A stretch of 7,223 nt of DNA from JAULZV01 sp032117135 (GCA_032117135.1 JAULZV010000022.1:1-7223); one strand, 5' to 3'. Shown: positions 1-5,830, counted from the first letter of the stretch. Program-made: numbers and translations. Notes: a model not told the origin generated them from the sequence alone.

Positions 1-127
1 TAGATGCAGCTGCTCAAAAGGATACAGGCAAAAAGAGAGTACAGGCTGCTCTTGGAGGATTAGTGCTCGCTTTTTCGGCGATATTGATACTTAATACGAT
101 TAATCCGAATTTGACGAAGTTGAGTCT
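1..127 (+). repeat. Direct repeat copy A (pilin-like module), identical to 930-1056
   Basis: All 127 bases match 930-1056 without a mismatch, and the copy continues past the left window edge. It codes for the interhelix loop and second transmembrane helix of the module. Identity stops abruptly at base 128, just after the codons for NPNLTKLS. The offset of 929 keeps both copies in their own reading frames. Confidence 0.97.
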
Positions 128-731
128 TATCTTTGAAGAAATCAAAGCACCTTCTTCTACAACAACAGACGGTCTTCCTGTGACATCAGGATCACGACCA
201 GGAACAACTGGTGGATCTTTTTCAAATTTTACAGATGAAGAACTTAAAAATTACACAGCTCAAAAAATAAGAGATGGAGGATTAGAAGGTTTGAATCCTT
301 CAGATAAAGCTGCTTTTTTTCCAAATGGAGGAACCGAGGAAGAATGGTTGGCCTTAGTGACAGCAATGATCAAACACGAATCAAACTTCAACACAAACAC
401 AACGTATACAGAAAATTTTACTGACAGTAAAGGGAATTATGTAATTTCCACAGGCCTACTTCAACTTTCACAAGAATCTGTCCGAGGATACGCAAACTTT
501 AACTCATCTCTTGGAAATATTACAACTCAAGACCTAAAGAATCCGGAAGTGAACTTAGATGCAGGTATAACCATACTCAAAAGACTCGTCGAAAGAGATG
601 GTTGTATCTCATGCGTAAAAGGTAAAAATTCAGAAGGTGAAACTATCTACGGAGGAGGTGCTGCGTACTGGTCAGTTCTCAGGCCAACAGGTAAACTTGA
701 AGAAGTTAAAGCTACCATGAGAGGAAATTAA
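1..731 (+). CDS. Pilin-like membrane module fused to a lysozyme-like lytic transglycosylase domain (5' end outside window)
   Basis: This frame is open from the window edge, so the gene is cut at its 5' end. About 242 residues are visible. The GTG at 63 is an internal valine codon, as shown by alignment with the next gene, so it is not the start. The visible N-terminus is the end of a two-helix membrane module: the loop DAAAQKDTGKKR, then a hydrophobic helix ending NTINPNL. A Thr/Ser/Gly-rich linker follows. The C-terminal domain has the lytic transglycosylase/lysozyme-fold marks: a catalytic Glu in IKHESNFN (codon 378-380), the STGLLQLS motif (from about 447), and NPEVNLDAGITILKRL, the usual late helix. 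It probably cuts glycan strands of peptidoglycan. The charged loop should be cytoplasmic, putting the enzyme outside. If its N-terminus matches the next gene, full length is near 295 aa. A CISC pair near the end could form a disulfide. The fold is well supported; the link to secretion is inferred. Confidence 0.82.
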   Translation, partial: DAAAQKDTGKKRVQAALGGLVLAFSAILILNTINPNLTKLSLIFEEIKAPSSTTTDGLPVTSGSRPGTTGGSFSNFTDEELKNYTAQKIRDGGLEGLNPSDKAAFFPNGGTEEEWLALVTAMIKHESNFNTNTTYTENFTDSKGNYVISTGLLQLSQESVRGYANFNSSLGNITTQDLKNPEVNLDAGITILKRLVERDGCISCVKGKNSEGETIYGGGAAYWSVLRPTGKLEEVKATMRGN

Positions 732-772
732 TTTTATTTCAAGGTAATAAAATATTAGTTTACACATCACTT

Positions 773-1624
773 ATGGACATATTCAATCGCATTATCCCAA
801 CCAGTATCTTAGGAAACCAAGAAAACCCCCTCGGTCTCCTTCTTAATCAACTCTTCTATGCAGGGCTTGCGGTAGCAGTAATATTGGCAGTTGTCATGAT
901 TATTGTAGGTGGTGTGCAATATATGACGATAGATGCAGCTGCTCAAAAGGATACAGGCAAAAAGAGAGTACAGGCTGCTCTTGGAGGATTAGTGCTCGCT
1001 TTTTCGGCGATATTGATACTTAATACGATTAATCCGAATTTGACGAAGTTGAGTCTCTATTTTCCTCAAATAGAGAGACCTACAGCAGTAGAAGTTGAAG
1101 CGCAGATTGTAAGTTCTGTAAATCAATATCAAGGTATTTCACCACAACAAGTACAGGAATACATCAACACAGGCAAAATTCCAAATGGCCTCAGTCCAAG
1201 TAACCAGAGAGTACTTGCTGAAGCACTTAACGCGGTAAATAACCTTAAAACAGGAGCCATTCCAGGAACAGATGGAGGTAACCTCGCATGCGCAGCTGCA
1301 GTAAACAAAATAATCGAGAGCGCTCTTGGTAAACCTATCAACAAAAGCCTTTCTACGATTGAAATGAATAAAAGCCTAAGTACAAGTGACCGATTTACAT
1401 TAGTAGGATCAAATTATGCAGATGCCATGCCTGGAGATATCATTATTAGTCCAACAGGAGCAAAAGTGGGGCACGTAGGTATTGTAGCTGCCCCTGGTGC
1501 GGCCGCAATTATTTCAAACAGTAGTCGTAATGCACAGGTGCAACAAAATTTTAGTGCACAATCGTGGAAAAAAAGATACGAAAACGACAGGAATCTTCAA
1601 ACATATATCTATCGTCCTCTTTAA
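773..1624 (+). CDS. Pilin-like two-helix membrane module fused to an NlpC/P60- or CHAP-type cysteine peptidase domain
   Basis: A 283-aa protein. Residues 1-27 form a short N-terminal segment. Residues about 28-51 and 68-86 are two hydrophobic helices joined by a basic loop (DAAAQKDTGKKR). This arrangement resembles the VirB2-like T4SS pilin family of CPR bacteria (Pfam T4SS_pilin, from memory). Residues 95-168 are a linker. Residues about 170-283 look like a papain-fold cell-wall peptidase: Cys173 in NLACAAAVNKI as nucleophile, His234 in GHVGIV, and a likely third residue at Asn249 (IISNSSRN). The PGDIIIS strand before the His is typical of the NlpC/P60-CHAP superfamily. It probably cleaves peptide stems or cross-bridges of peptidoglycan outside the membrane. 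The gene starts 41 bp after the previous one with no Shine-Dalgarno motif, so co-transcription is plausible. A small internal duplication, NKSLST, occurs at residues 190-195 and 199-204. A holin-endolysin-like role is an alternative. Confidence 0.82.
   Translation: MDIFNRIIPTSILGNQENPLGLLLNQLFYAGLAVAVILAVVMIIVGGVQYMTIDAAAQKDTGKKRVQAALGGLVLAFSAILILNTINPNLTKLSLYFPQIERPTAVEVEAQIVSSVNQYQGISPQQVQEYINTGKIPNGLSPSNQRVLAEALNAVNNLKTGAIPGTDGGNLACAAAVNKIIESALGKPINKSLSTIEMNKSLSTSDRFTLVGSNYADAMPGDIIISPTGAKVGHVGIVAAPGAAAIISNSSRNAQVQQNFSAQSWKKRYENDRNLQTYIYRPL
930..1056 (+). repeat. Direct repeat copy B (pilin-like module), identical to 1-127
   Basis: This second copy of the perfect 127-bp repeat lies inside the 773-1624 gene and codes for residues 54-95 of its product. 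The first differing base is 1057 (C, against T at 128), after which the two genes are unrelated. Recombination between the copies would remove 929 bp and leave an in-frame hybrid gene. Confidence 0.97.
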
Positions 1625-1658
1625 CGTGTGAGTAACAACACATTCAAACATTTTATTT

Positions 1659-1667
1659 TGATATACT
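1659..1667 (+). promoter_or_regulatory. Extended -10 promoter for the 1676 gene
   Basis: TGATATACT fits the extended -10 pattern TGnTATAAT with one mismatch. No convincing -35 is present at 16-18 bp spacing, which is usual for extended -10 promoters. Only 8 bases separate the hexamer from the ATG at 1676, so transcription would begin at or within a base or two of the start codon, giving a leaderless or nearly leaderless message. Confidence 0.55.
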
Positions 1668-1675
1668 AAACACAC

Positions 1676-2995
1676 ATGAAAAAGATTTTAATTATTGTGG
1701 GAGCACTTATCCTGATAGGAGTTGGTTTGTTTTTCTTTTTTGGCAATGGAAAAGAAGTTGTTTCTGATTTTTTTAACGAAGACGCTGATTTTGGATCTTT
1801 TTTTGATGTTGAACCTCAGTCACAAAACGATTTTGTTTCAACACCCACCGAAGATACCCCTCCAACTGAAGCCGAATCTAATTCAGAGTATGTTCCACCC
1901 ACCTTACGGCAAATTTCTTTTGAACCAATTGCAGGTTTTACCCATTATGCAACAACCTCAATCTCTACAACAACATCAATTAATGAAGAAGGAGCTGAAC
2001 TTGTTGCAACAACAACTGCAACATCGACTGTTTTTAGGTTTCAAGAACGAGCTTCTGGTCACATATATGATGTATTTGAATTCATGCTTGCTCCACAAAA
2101 AGTTTCAAACATAACAGTACAAAAACCTTACCATACTATTTTTAGTAATGATCCAAATCTATTCATATATGTTATGCCGACACTTAATAATGAGCAAATA
2201 AAATCAACACGAGCTCAGATTATTCCAGAACAACCAGAGGCCGAGACAGCATCCTCTACACCTCAATCATTAAACCAAACAGACATATCAACCGCCGCGA
2301 CAAATTTTGTACACATATCATCAAGTGATCAAATAGTGTATTCAATACCCAAACTTACAGGTTCTGAAGTATATATTTCAGATTTTACCCGTCAAAATGA
2401 ACGGCTTCTTATTACACTTCCATTCAAAGAATTTAGCATCGAACCACTGAGCGACACTCATGTTTTGATTCAAACACACGCATCGCGTGATTCAGTTGGT
2501 TTTGCATATAGTCTCAGACTTTCAAATGGTGTTCTTTCCAAAATACTTGGAAACATTCCTGGATTGGTTCTCAAAGTGTCGTCTGATCAAAATTTTGTGT
2601 TGTACAGCGAATCTGATCGTTCAAGACCAATCATAAGAACTCTTGATCGTACAACAGGAGAAGTGCGACGAATTGGAATAGATACTATTCCTGAAAAATG
2701 TGTCTTCTCGAGAGTTGTATCTTCTGACATATATTGTTTTGGTTCTCCGTTGTACAAAGCAGGAACGTATCCTGATGATTGGTATAAAGGCAAAATGTTT
2801 AATTCCGATGATTTATATAAAATTGATCTCACAACAGGCACAGTCGAAACACTCTATGTGTTTGAAGATGACATATCAGACTTTGATGTGATCAAACCCC
2901 AGATTACACAAGATGATAGACACATTGCCTTTATGAGCAAATACGACCTCACCTTATGGGCAATCGACCTTACACAACTCGTTACTCAGTTCTAA
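1676..2995 (+). CDS. Membrane-anchored protein with predicted extracytoplasmic beta-propeller-like domain
   Basis: A 439-aa protein of unknown function. Residues 1-22 (MKKILIIVGALILIGVG and following Phe residues) form a single N-terminal membrane helix with a positive start. No lipobox Cys follows, so it is probably a signal anchor with the rest outside. Residues 25-80 are acidic and Pro/Thr/Ser-rich, likely a disordered stalk. From about 80 onward the sequence is beta-rich, with blade-like repeats resembling TolB/WD40-type propellers: LRLSNGVLSKIL (280-291), LDRTTGEVRRIG (323-334) and IDLTTGTVETLY (383-394). Two cysteines, 342 and 354 (KCVFS, YCFGS), could pair. Proteins of this shape are frequent in CPR genomes, but I cannot name a characterised member. 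It follows the pilin-hydrolase genes by 51 bp with its own promoter and ends just before a strong terminator. A binding or scaffold role for the envelope system is inferred. Confidence 0.72.
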   Translation: MKKILIIVGALILIGVGLFFFFGNGKEVVSDFFNEDADFGSFFDVEPQSQNDFVSTPTEDTPPTEAESNSEYVPPTLRQISFEPIAGFTHYATTSISTTTSINEEGAELVATTTATSTVFRFQERASGHIYDVFEFMLAPQKVSNITVQKPYHTIFSNDPNLFIYVMPTLNNEQIKSTRAQIIPEQPEAETASSTPQSLNQTDISTAATNFVHISSSDQIVYSIPKLTGSEVYISDFTRQNERLLITLPFKEFSIEPLSDTHVLIQTHASRDSVGFAYSLRLSNGVLSKILGNIPGLVLKVSSDQNFVLYSESDRSRPIIRTLDRTTGEVRRIGIDTIPEKCVFSRVVSSDIYCFGSPLYKAGTYPDDWYKGKMFNSDDLYKIDLTTGTVETLYVFEDDISDFDVIKPQITQDDRHIAFMSKYDLTLWAIDLTQLVTQF

Positions 2996-3013
2996 AATGA
3001 GTATATAGGAACT

Positions 3014-3043
3014 AAAAAGGCGCGCCCTTGGGCGCGCCTTTTT
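3014..3043. terminator. Bidirectional intrinsic terminator between convergent transcription units
   Basis: A perfect 14-bp inverted repeat (3014-3027 and 3030-3043) with a central TT. The core GGCGCGCCC/GGGCGCGCC is flanked by A5 on one side and T5 on the other, so it makes a GC-rich hairpin with a U-tract in either direction. It sits 18 bp after the stop of the 1676 gene and 22 bp after the stop of yidC on the opposite strand, and can end both transcripts. Each arm contains the palindrome GGCGCGCC. Confidence 0.93.
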
Positions 3044-3065
3044 AATTTAGCATTAATACACAATA

Positions 3066-3797
3066 CTAATTCGTTTTATTCTTAATTGTTTTTCTGAAAT
3101 AGATTTCCTGAGCAGACGCAAAGATGTTACCCACAATCCAATACAGTCCAACAACAGAAATCAAACTGTATGAAACAATAGCAGTAATAACAGGGAGAAC
3201 ATATTTCATTTGAAACTGAAGACCTTTCATAAAATCTTGCGCAAACTGACTGTCACCAACCGGAGCTTCACCTTCTTTAGGAAGAGAAAGTCGTATTTGA
3301 ATAGATTGAGTAATAAGTACCAAAGATGCGATAAGTAGACTTTTGTTTGAAACCATGTCCACAAACCCAAGAAACATCGTTCCTATTGCCTCAGGAACAG
3401 GCACAAATGAATACAAAAGGTCTGCATTGATTGCAGGTAGCCCTGCACGTGCAAAAATCAAATAGAGAGCAATAACGACCGGCAACTGAATCAGAATAAG
3501 AAAAATCCCAGCAAACGGGTTGAGATTATTATCTCGATACATTTGCATTGTCTTCTGTGCGAGTTCTTGTGGATTATCTTTGTGCTTTTCACGGAGTTCT
3601 TTGAGGGGTTTTTCAATAAGTCTCATTTGCATCTGAGTTTGAATAGCTTTTTTAGAAAGAGGGAGGAGAACTATTTTTACAATGATTGTAAGAATAATAA
3701 CTGCAAAACCAATGTCAGCAACAGGAAGCAAGTCCATAATTCCCACCAACGCATTATAGAGTGGTTTATAGAGAATCTCATTAAAAAGTGTTTTCAT
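3066..3797 (-). CDS. yidC: YidC/Oxa1-family membrane protein insertase, short form
   Basis: A 243-aa member of the YidC/Oxa1/Alb3 family, which inserts membrane proteins alone or with SecYEG. It lacks the large periplasmic domain of the proteobacterial form and has no lipoprotein signal. The core is complete: a first transmembrane helix (about 29-47), a cytoplasmic helical hairpin (about 50-91, highly charged), a second helix beginning NPFAGIFLILIQLPVVIALY (93-112), then two or three more segments ending in the conserved GLYWIVGNIFASAQ (217-230). The groove positive charge, Arg366 in E. coli and Arg73 in Bacillus SpoIIIJ, is Lys41 here (TIIVKIVLLPL). The C-terminal tail is short and basic. 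The start overlaps the rnpA stop by 4 bases (ATGA), indicating translational coupling. The stop is TAG. No yidD lies between rnpA and yidC. Confidence 0.95.
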   Translation of the reverse strand: MKTLFNEILYKPLYNALVGIMDLLPVADIGFAVIILTIIVKIVLLPLSKKAIQTQMQMRLIEKPLKELREKHKDNPQELAQKTMQMYRDNNLNPFAGIFLILIQLPVVIALYLIFARAGLPAINADLLYSFVPVPEAIGTMFLGFVDMVSNKSLLIASLVLITQSIQIRLSLPKEGEAPVGDSQFAQDFMKGLQFQMKYVLPVITAIVSYSLISVVGLYWIVGNIFASAQEIYFRKTIKNKTN

Positions 3798-4111
3798 AGA
3801 TCAATTTTGGTTAAGGACGTTAATAGGTCATTGTATTGTATGTCTTTGACCGAAGAATTCAAAATAAAAACATAATCGGCCTTTGGAAGAGCCTGGCATC
3901 TTTCTTGAAGAGCATGAGTGAATTTTCTTTTAAGATAGTTGCGTTCAACAGCCTTTTTGGCGATTTTCTTTGATACTACAACAGCATATCTTGAAAAAGA
4001 GAGGGTATTATCTTTATATTTAATAAGAGAAAAAGGAGTGCGTATTGTTTTACCAAAATTAAACACCTCCTTGAATTGAGAGGTGTTTAATCTAGACGAT
4101 CGTTTGAACAT
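3794..4111 (-). CDS. rnpA: Ribonuclease P protein component
   Basis: A 105-aa, strongly basic protein that assists the RNase P RNA in removing 5' leaders from pre-tRNA. It begins in the family's usual way (MFKRSSRLNTSQFKEVFNFGK) and has the beta strand AVVVSKKIAKKAVERNYLKRKF, which contains the conserved RNR region. Arg57 and Asn58 are kept, but the third position is Tyr59 instead of Arg/Lys. The C-terminus (YVFILNSSVKDIQYNDLLTSL) fits the last strand and helix, and the total length is slightly short for the family. The ATG is 7 bases after the rpmH stop with no Shine-Dalgarno motif, and its TGA overlaps the yidC start. TGA as stop indicates the standard bacterial code. The 5' coding part contains a 12-bp inverted repeat (4058-4091). 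Confidence 0.95.
   Translation of the reverse strand: MFKRSSRLNTSQFKEVFNFGKTIRTPFSLIKYKDNTLSFSRYAVVVSKKIAKKAVERNYLKRKFTHALQERCQALPKADYVFILNSSVKDIQYNDLLTSLTKIDL
4058..4091 (-). repeat. Perfect 12-bp inverted repeat inside the 5' coding region of rnpA
   Basis: Arms 4058-4069 (ATTAAACACCTC) and 4080-4091 (GAGGTGTTTAAT) are perfectly complementary with a 10-base loop. In the rnpA mRNA it spans codons of about residues 8-18. The 3' arm and adjacent loop contain AAGGAGGTG, a strong anti-Shine-Dalgarno match in a coding region. There is no U-tract, so it is not an ordinary terminator. Confidence 0.6.
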
Positions 4112-4118
4112 AACAAAA

Positions 4119-4253
4119 CTACACAGTCAGCTTGGCTCGCCCTTTGGCTCGACGTCGCTGTAACACCTTCTTTCCTGAAGTTGTTTCCATTCTGCTGAGA
4201 AATCCGTGCTTTCGTGCTCGCTTTCGTTTTTTTGGTTGGTATGTGACTGACAT
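4119..4253 (-). CDS. rpmH: 50S ribosomal protein L34
   Basis: A 44-aa very basic protein, too short for many ORF callers. Reading the minus strand from the ATG at 4253 gives MSVTYQPKKRKRARKHGFLS, then RMETTSGKKVLQRRRAKGRA, then KLTV and a TAG. This carries the family hallmarks: a YQPKKRKR start, KHGFLSRM, and a terminal RRRAKGRAKLTV. Bacterial L34 is usually 44-47 residues, so it is complete. It is a structural protein of the large ribosomal subunit. It is first in the rpmH-rnpA-yidC operon and divergent from dnaA, the standard origin arrangement. No Shine-Dalgarno motif precedes the start. Confidence 0.97.
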   Translation of the reverse strand: MSVTYQPKKRKRARKHGFLSRMETTSGKKVLQRRRAKGRAKLTV

Positions 4254-4270
4254 ATAATTACTCGTATTAC

Positions 4271-4276
4271 GTTATA
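4271..4276 (-). promoter_or_regulatory. Candidate -10 element for the rpmH-rnpA-yidC operon
   Basis: On the minus strand this reads TATAAC (5 of 6 to TATAAT), ending 17 bases before the rpmH ATG and implying a leader of about 10 bases. I see no good -35. It overlaps the DnaA box at 4272-4280, so bound DnaA would be expected to block it. Confidence 0.35.
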
Positions 4277-4280
4277 CACA
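4272..4280 (+). promoter_or_regulatory. DnaA box in the rpmH-dnaA intergenic region
   Basis: TTATACACA matches the relaxed DnaA-box consensus TTWTNCACA at every position. It lies about 55 bp upstream of the dnaA -10 element and overlaps the candidate rpmH -10. Autoregulation of dnaA through such boxes is known in several bacteria; here it is inferred. Confidence 0.65.
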
Positions 4281-4312
4281 ACTTTTTAACATAGAAACTA
4301 AAATTTAACAAG

Positions 4313-4340
4313 TTTAGATTTTCTTTAACTGGTATATAAT
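4313..4340 (+). promoter_or_regulatory. dnaA promoter
   Basis: A perfect -10 hexamer TATAAT (4335-4340) lies 16 bp after a weak -35-like TTTAGA (4313-4318, 4 of 6). Eight bases separate the hexamer from the dnaA ATG, the same spacing as at the 1676 gene, so the transcript would have almost no leader. Confidence 0.6.
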
Positions 4341-4348
4341 TTGTCTAC

Positions 4349-5704
4349 ATGACAACCACTTTCAACAATCAAGCACTGTGGGATGACTCATTGAAAGACA
4401 TCGAATCTATTGTATCTTCTGCAAATTTTAATACATGGTTCAAAGAAACATTCCTTATCAAGATAGATGATGGTGTTGTATACATTGGTGTTCCTAACGC
4501 ATTCATCAAAGATTGGATCGTCAAAAAGTTCTATACAACAATTCTCAAAACACTTCGAGATCGAGATGCAGGAGTTCGTTCAATCGACTTTATTATTGCC
4601 AAAATAGACAAGCGCAAACCAGAAAATAAAAAGGATAAACTCATAAAAGAAAGTAATACAGCTCTTCCATTGTCAGAATTTGTTGTAAATAAGGACGATA
4701 ACCTTAATCCAAAATATACTTTTGATTCTTTTGTAATCGGCCCCTTCAACGAACTAGCTTACGCTGCTTCATGGGCCATTATCAAACAACCTGGTGTAGT
4801 CTATAATCCACTCTTTATTCATGGATCAACAGGTCATGGCAAGACTCATCTCATTCAAGCAGTAGGGAATCAGATCAAAATGAACTTTTCTAACAAACGA
4901 GTCTATTATCTAACATCCGAAAAGTTCTACTCGGACTACATTGGAGCTATCCAGAACAACAAAGTGCCGTTTTTTAAAGAAAAATACCGCAAATATGATG
5001 TTTTGATTATGGACGATGTGCAATTTCTCTCCAAAAAGACAGGTACTCAAGAAGAATTATTCCATCTATTTAATTCGTTATACGAAAACAACAAACAAAT
5101 CATATTTTCAAGCGATATTCACCCTAATTTTATTCCAGGACTTGAAGATCGTCTCAAATCACGCTTTAGTCAGGGTATGATTGTTGATATTCCACCACCT
5201 GATCACGAATCAAGACTCCAAATCATCAAAAAGAAGTCGGCATTATCAGGAGTATTTCTCGATGATTCAATTATAGACTTCTTAGCTACAACAATTGAGG
5301 GCAACATTCGAGAACTCGAAGGGGTTGTTAATATAGTAGCGATGCAGACTCAAATACGAAACAAGTCTCTAAGTATCTCAGAAATTCAAGATCTCATTAA
5401 AAACACAACAAAACCAAAGAAAATGGTGTCAGTAGCCGAACTCATTAAGCTTGTTGCTGAATTTTATGGCCTTACTACAGAAAGCTTGTGCGACAAAACA
5501 CGTCGAAAAGAGGTTGTAAGACCTAGACAAATCGCCATGTATATTCTCAGAGAAGATTTTAATGCGTCTTTTCCTACAATTGGTGAAAAAATGGGAGGGC
5601 GAGATCACACAACAGTTATTCACTCCTGCGAAAAAATTAAAAACGACCTTAAATTCGACAAACTTCTTGAGCAACAAATCAACGAAATACGAAATATCAT
5701 CTAG
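4349..5704 (+). CDS. dnaA: Chromosomal replication initiator protein DnaA
   Basis: A 451-aa complete DnaA, the AAA+ ATPase that binds DnaA boxes, melts the origin and loads the helicase. Domain I occupies about residues 8-70 (LWDDSLKDIES to IVKKFYTT). A short charged domain II follows (about 84-120, KIDKRKPENKKDK). Domain III starts near 122 (YTFDSFVIG) and has Walker A GSTGHGKT (159-166), Walker B VLIMDD (218-223), sensor 1 around IIFSSDIHP (251-259), the likely arginine finger Arg272 in RLKSRF, and sensor 2 Arg321 in GNIRELEG. Domain IV holds the DNA-binding signature GGRDHTTVIHSCEKI (416-430). All catalytic residues are present. The start ATG sits 8 bases after a TATAAT with no ribosome-binding site. 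It is divergent from rpmH and is followed by the box-rich oriC region. Boxes upstream and downstream suggest autoregulation. Confidence 0.98.
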   Translation: MTTTFNNQALWDDSLKDIESIVSSANFNTWFKETFLIKIDDGVVYIGVPNAFIKDWIVKKFYTTILKTLRDRDAGVRSIDFIIAKIDKRKPENKKDKLIKESNTALPLSEFVVNKDDNLNPKYTFDSFVIGPFNELAYAASWAIIKQPGVVYNPLFIHGSTGHGKTHLIQAVGNQIKMNFSNKRVYYLTSEKFYSDYIGAIQNNKVPFFKEKYRKYDVLIMDDVQFLSKKTGTQEELFHLFNSLYENNKQIIFSSDIHPNFIPGLEDRLKSRFSQGMIVDIPPPDHESRLQIIKKKSALSGVFLDDSIIDFLATTIEGNIRELEGVVNIVAMQTQIRNKSLSISEIQDLIKNTTKPKKMVSVAELIKLVAEFYGLTTESLCDKTRRKEVVRPRQIAMYILREDFNASFPTIGEKMGGRDHTTVIHSCEKIKNDLKFDKLLEQQINEIRNII

Positions 5705-5742
5705 AAACCGTACGTACACAGTGAGAGTACTTCCCAAAGTAG

Positions 5743-5770
5743 AACCAACGAACTAGTGGTTTTTATTTTG
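5743..5770 (+). terminator. Weak candidate terminator after dnaA
   Basis: A 5-bp stem AACCA (5743-5747) with TGGTT (5757-5761) and a 9-base loop, running into a T-rich tract TTTTTATTTT. The stem is short and only partly GC, so termination would be weak. Its position 38 bp after the dnaA stop is what supports it. Confidence 0.3.
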
Positions 5771-5818
5771 AAACGAACAAGTTCATCACACTAACACAAC
5801 GAAATACTTAGTACATAC

Positions 5819-5827
5819 TGTGGATAA
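5819..5827 (-). promoter_or_regulatory. DnaA box (left cluster, perfect)
   Basis: TGTGGATAA on the plus strand, which is TTATCCACA on the minus strand, the exact canonical 9-mer. It is the outermost box of the left cluster. Confidence 0.88.
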
Positions 5828-5830
5828 AGC

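Noticed and set aside
63..731. GTG at 63 as a translation start for the first gene
   Set aside because: The same GTG lies in the second gene as an internal valine of the second membrane helix, and the frame is open to the window edge; the gene starts upstream of the window.
731..753. 8-bp inverted repeat ATTTTATT/AATAAAAT between the two hydrolase genes as a terminator
   Set aside because: The stem has only A-T pairs and is not followed by a clear T-run, so it is too weak to call; the two genes may be co-transcribed.
753..758. TATTAG as a -10 box for the gene at 773
   Set aside because: It matches only 4 of 6 positions with no -35, in an A/T-rich spacer where such matches are expected by chance.
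1722..2114. 130-aa open frame on the plus strand inside the anchored propeller-like gene
   Set aside because: It is a shadow frame rich in low-complexity Leu/Gln/His stretches, with no domain or start signal; the longer frame has a membrane anchor and beta-rich repeats.
3543..3875. 110-aa plus-strand open frame antisense to yidC and rnpA
   Set aside because: Its composition is unlike a real protein and the minus strand encodes two clearly conserved proteins with coupled start and stop.
5709..5717. Palindromes CGTACG and GTACGTAC just after dnaA as a recombination site
   Set aside because: They are short and have no second copy or flanking structure to support a site-specific function.
5429..5756. 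Open frames overlapping the end of dnaA on either strand
   Set aside because: They cover the conserved DnaA domain IV, including the GGRDHTTVIHSCEKI signature, in other frames and show no family features.
5700..5820. DnaA-trio-like triplets on the minus strand next to the left box cluster
   Set aside because: The minus strand beyond the outer box has scattered TAC/TAT triplets but not a continuous run of three or more in phase, so I do not call it.
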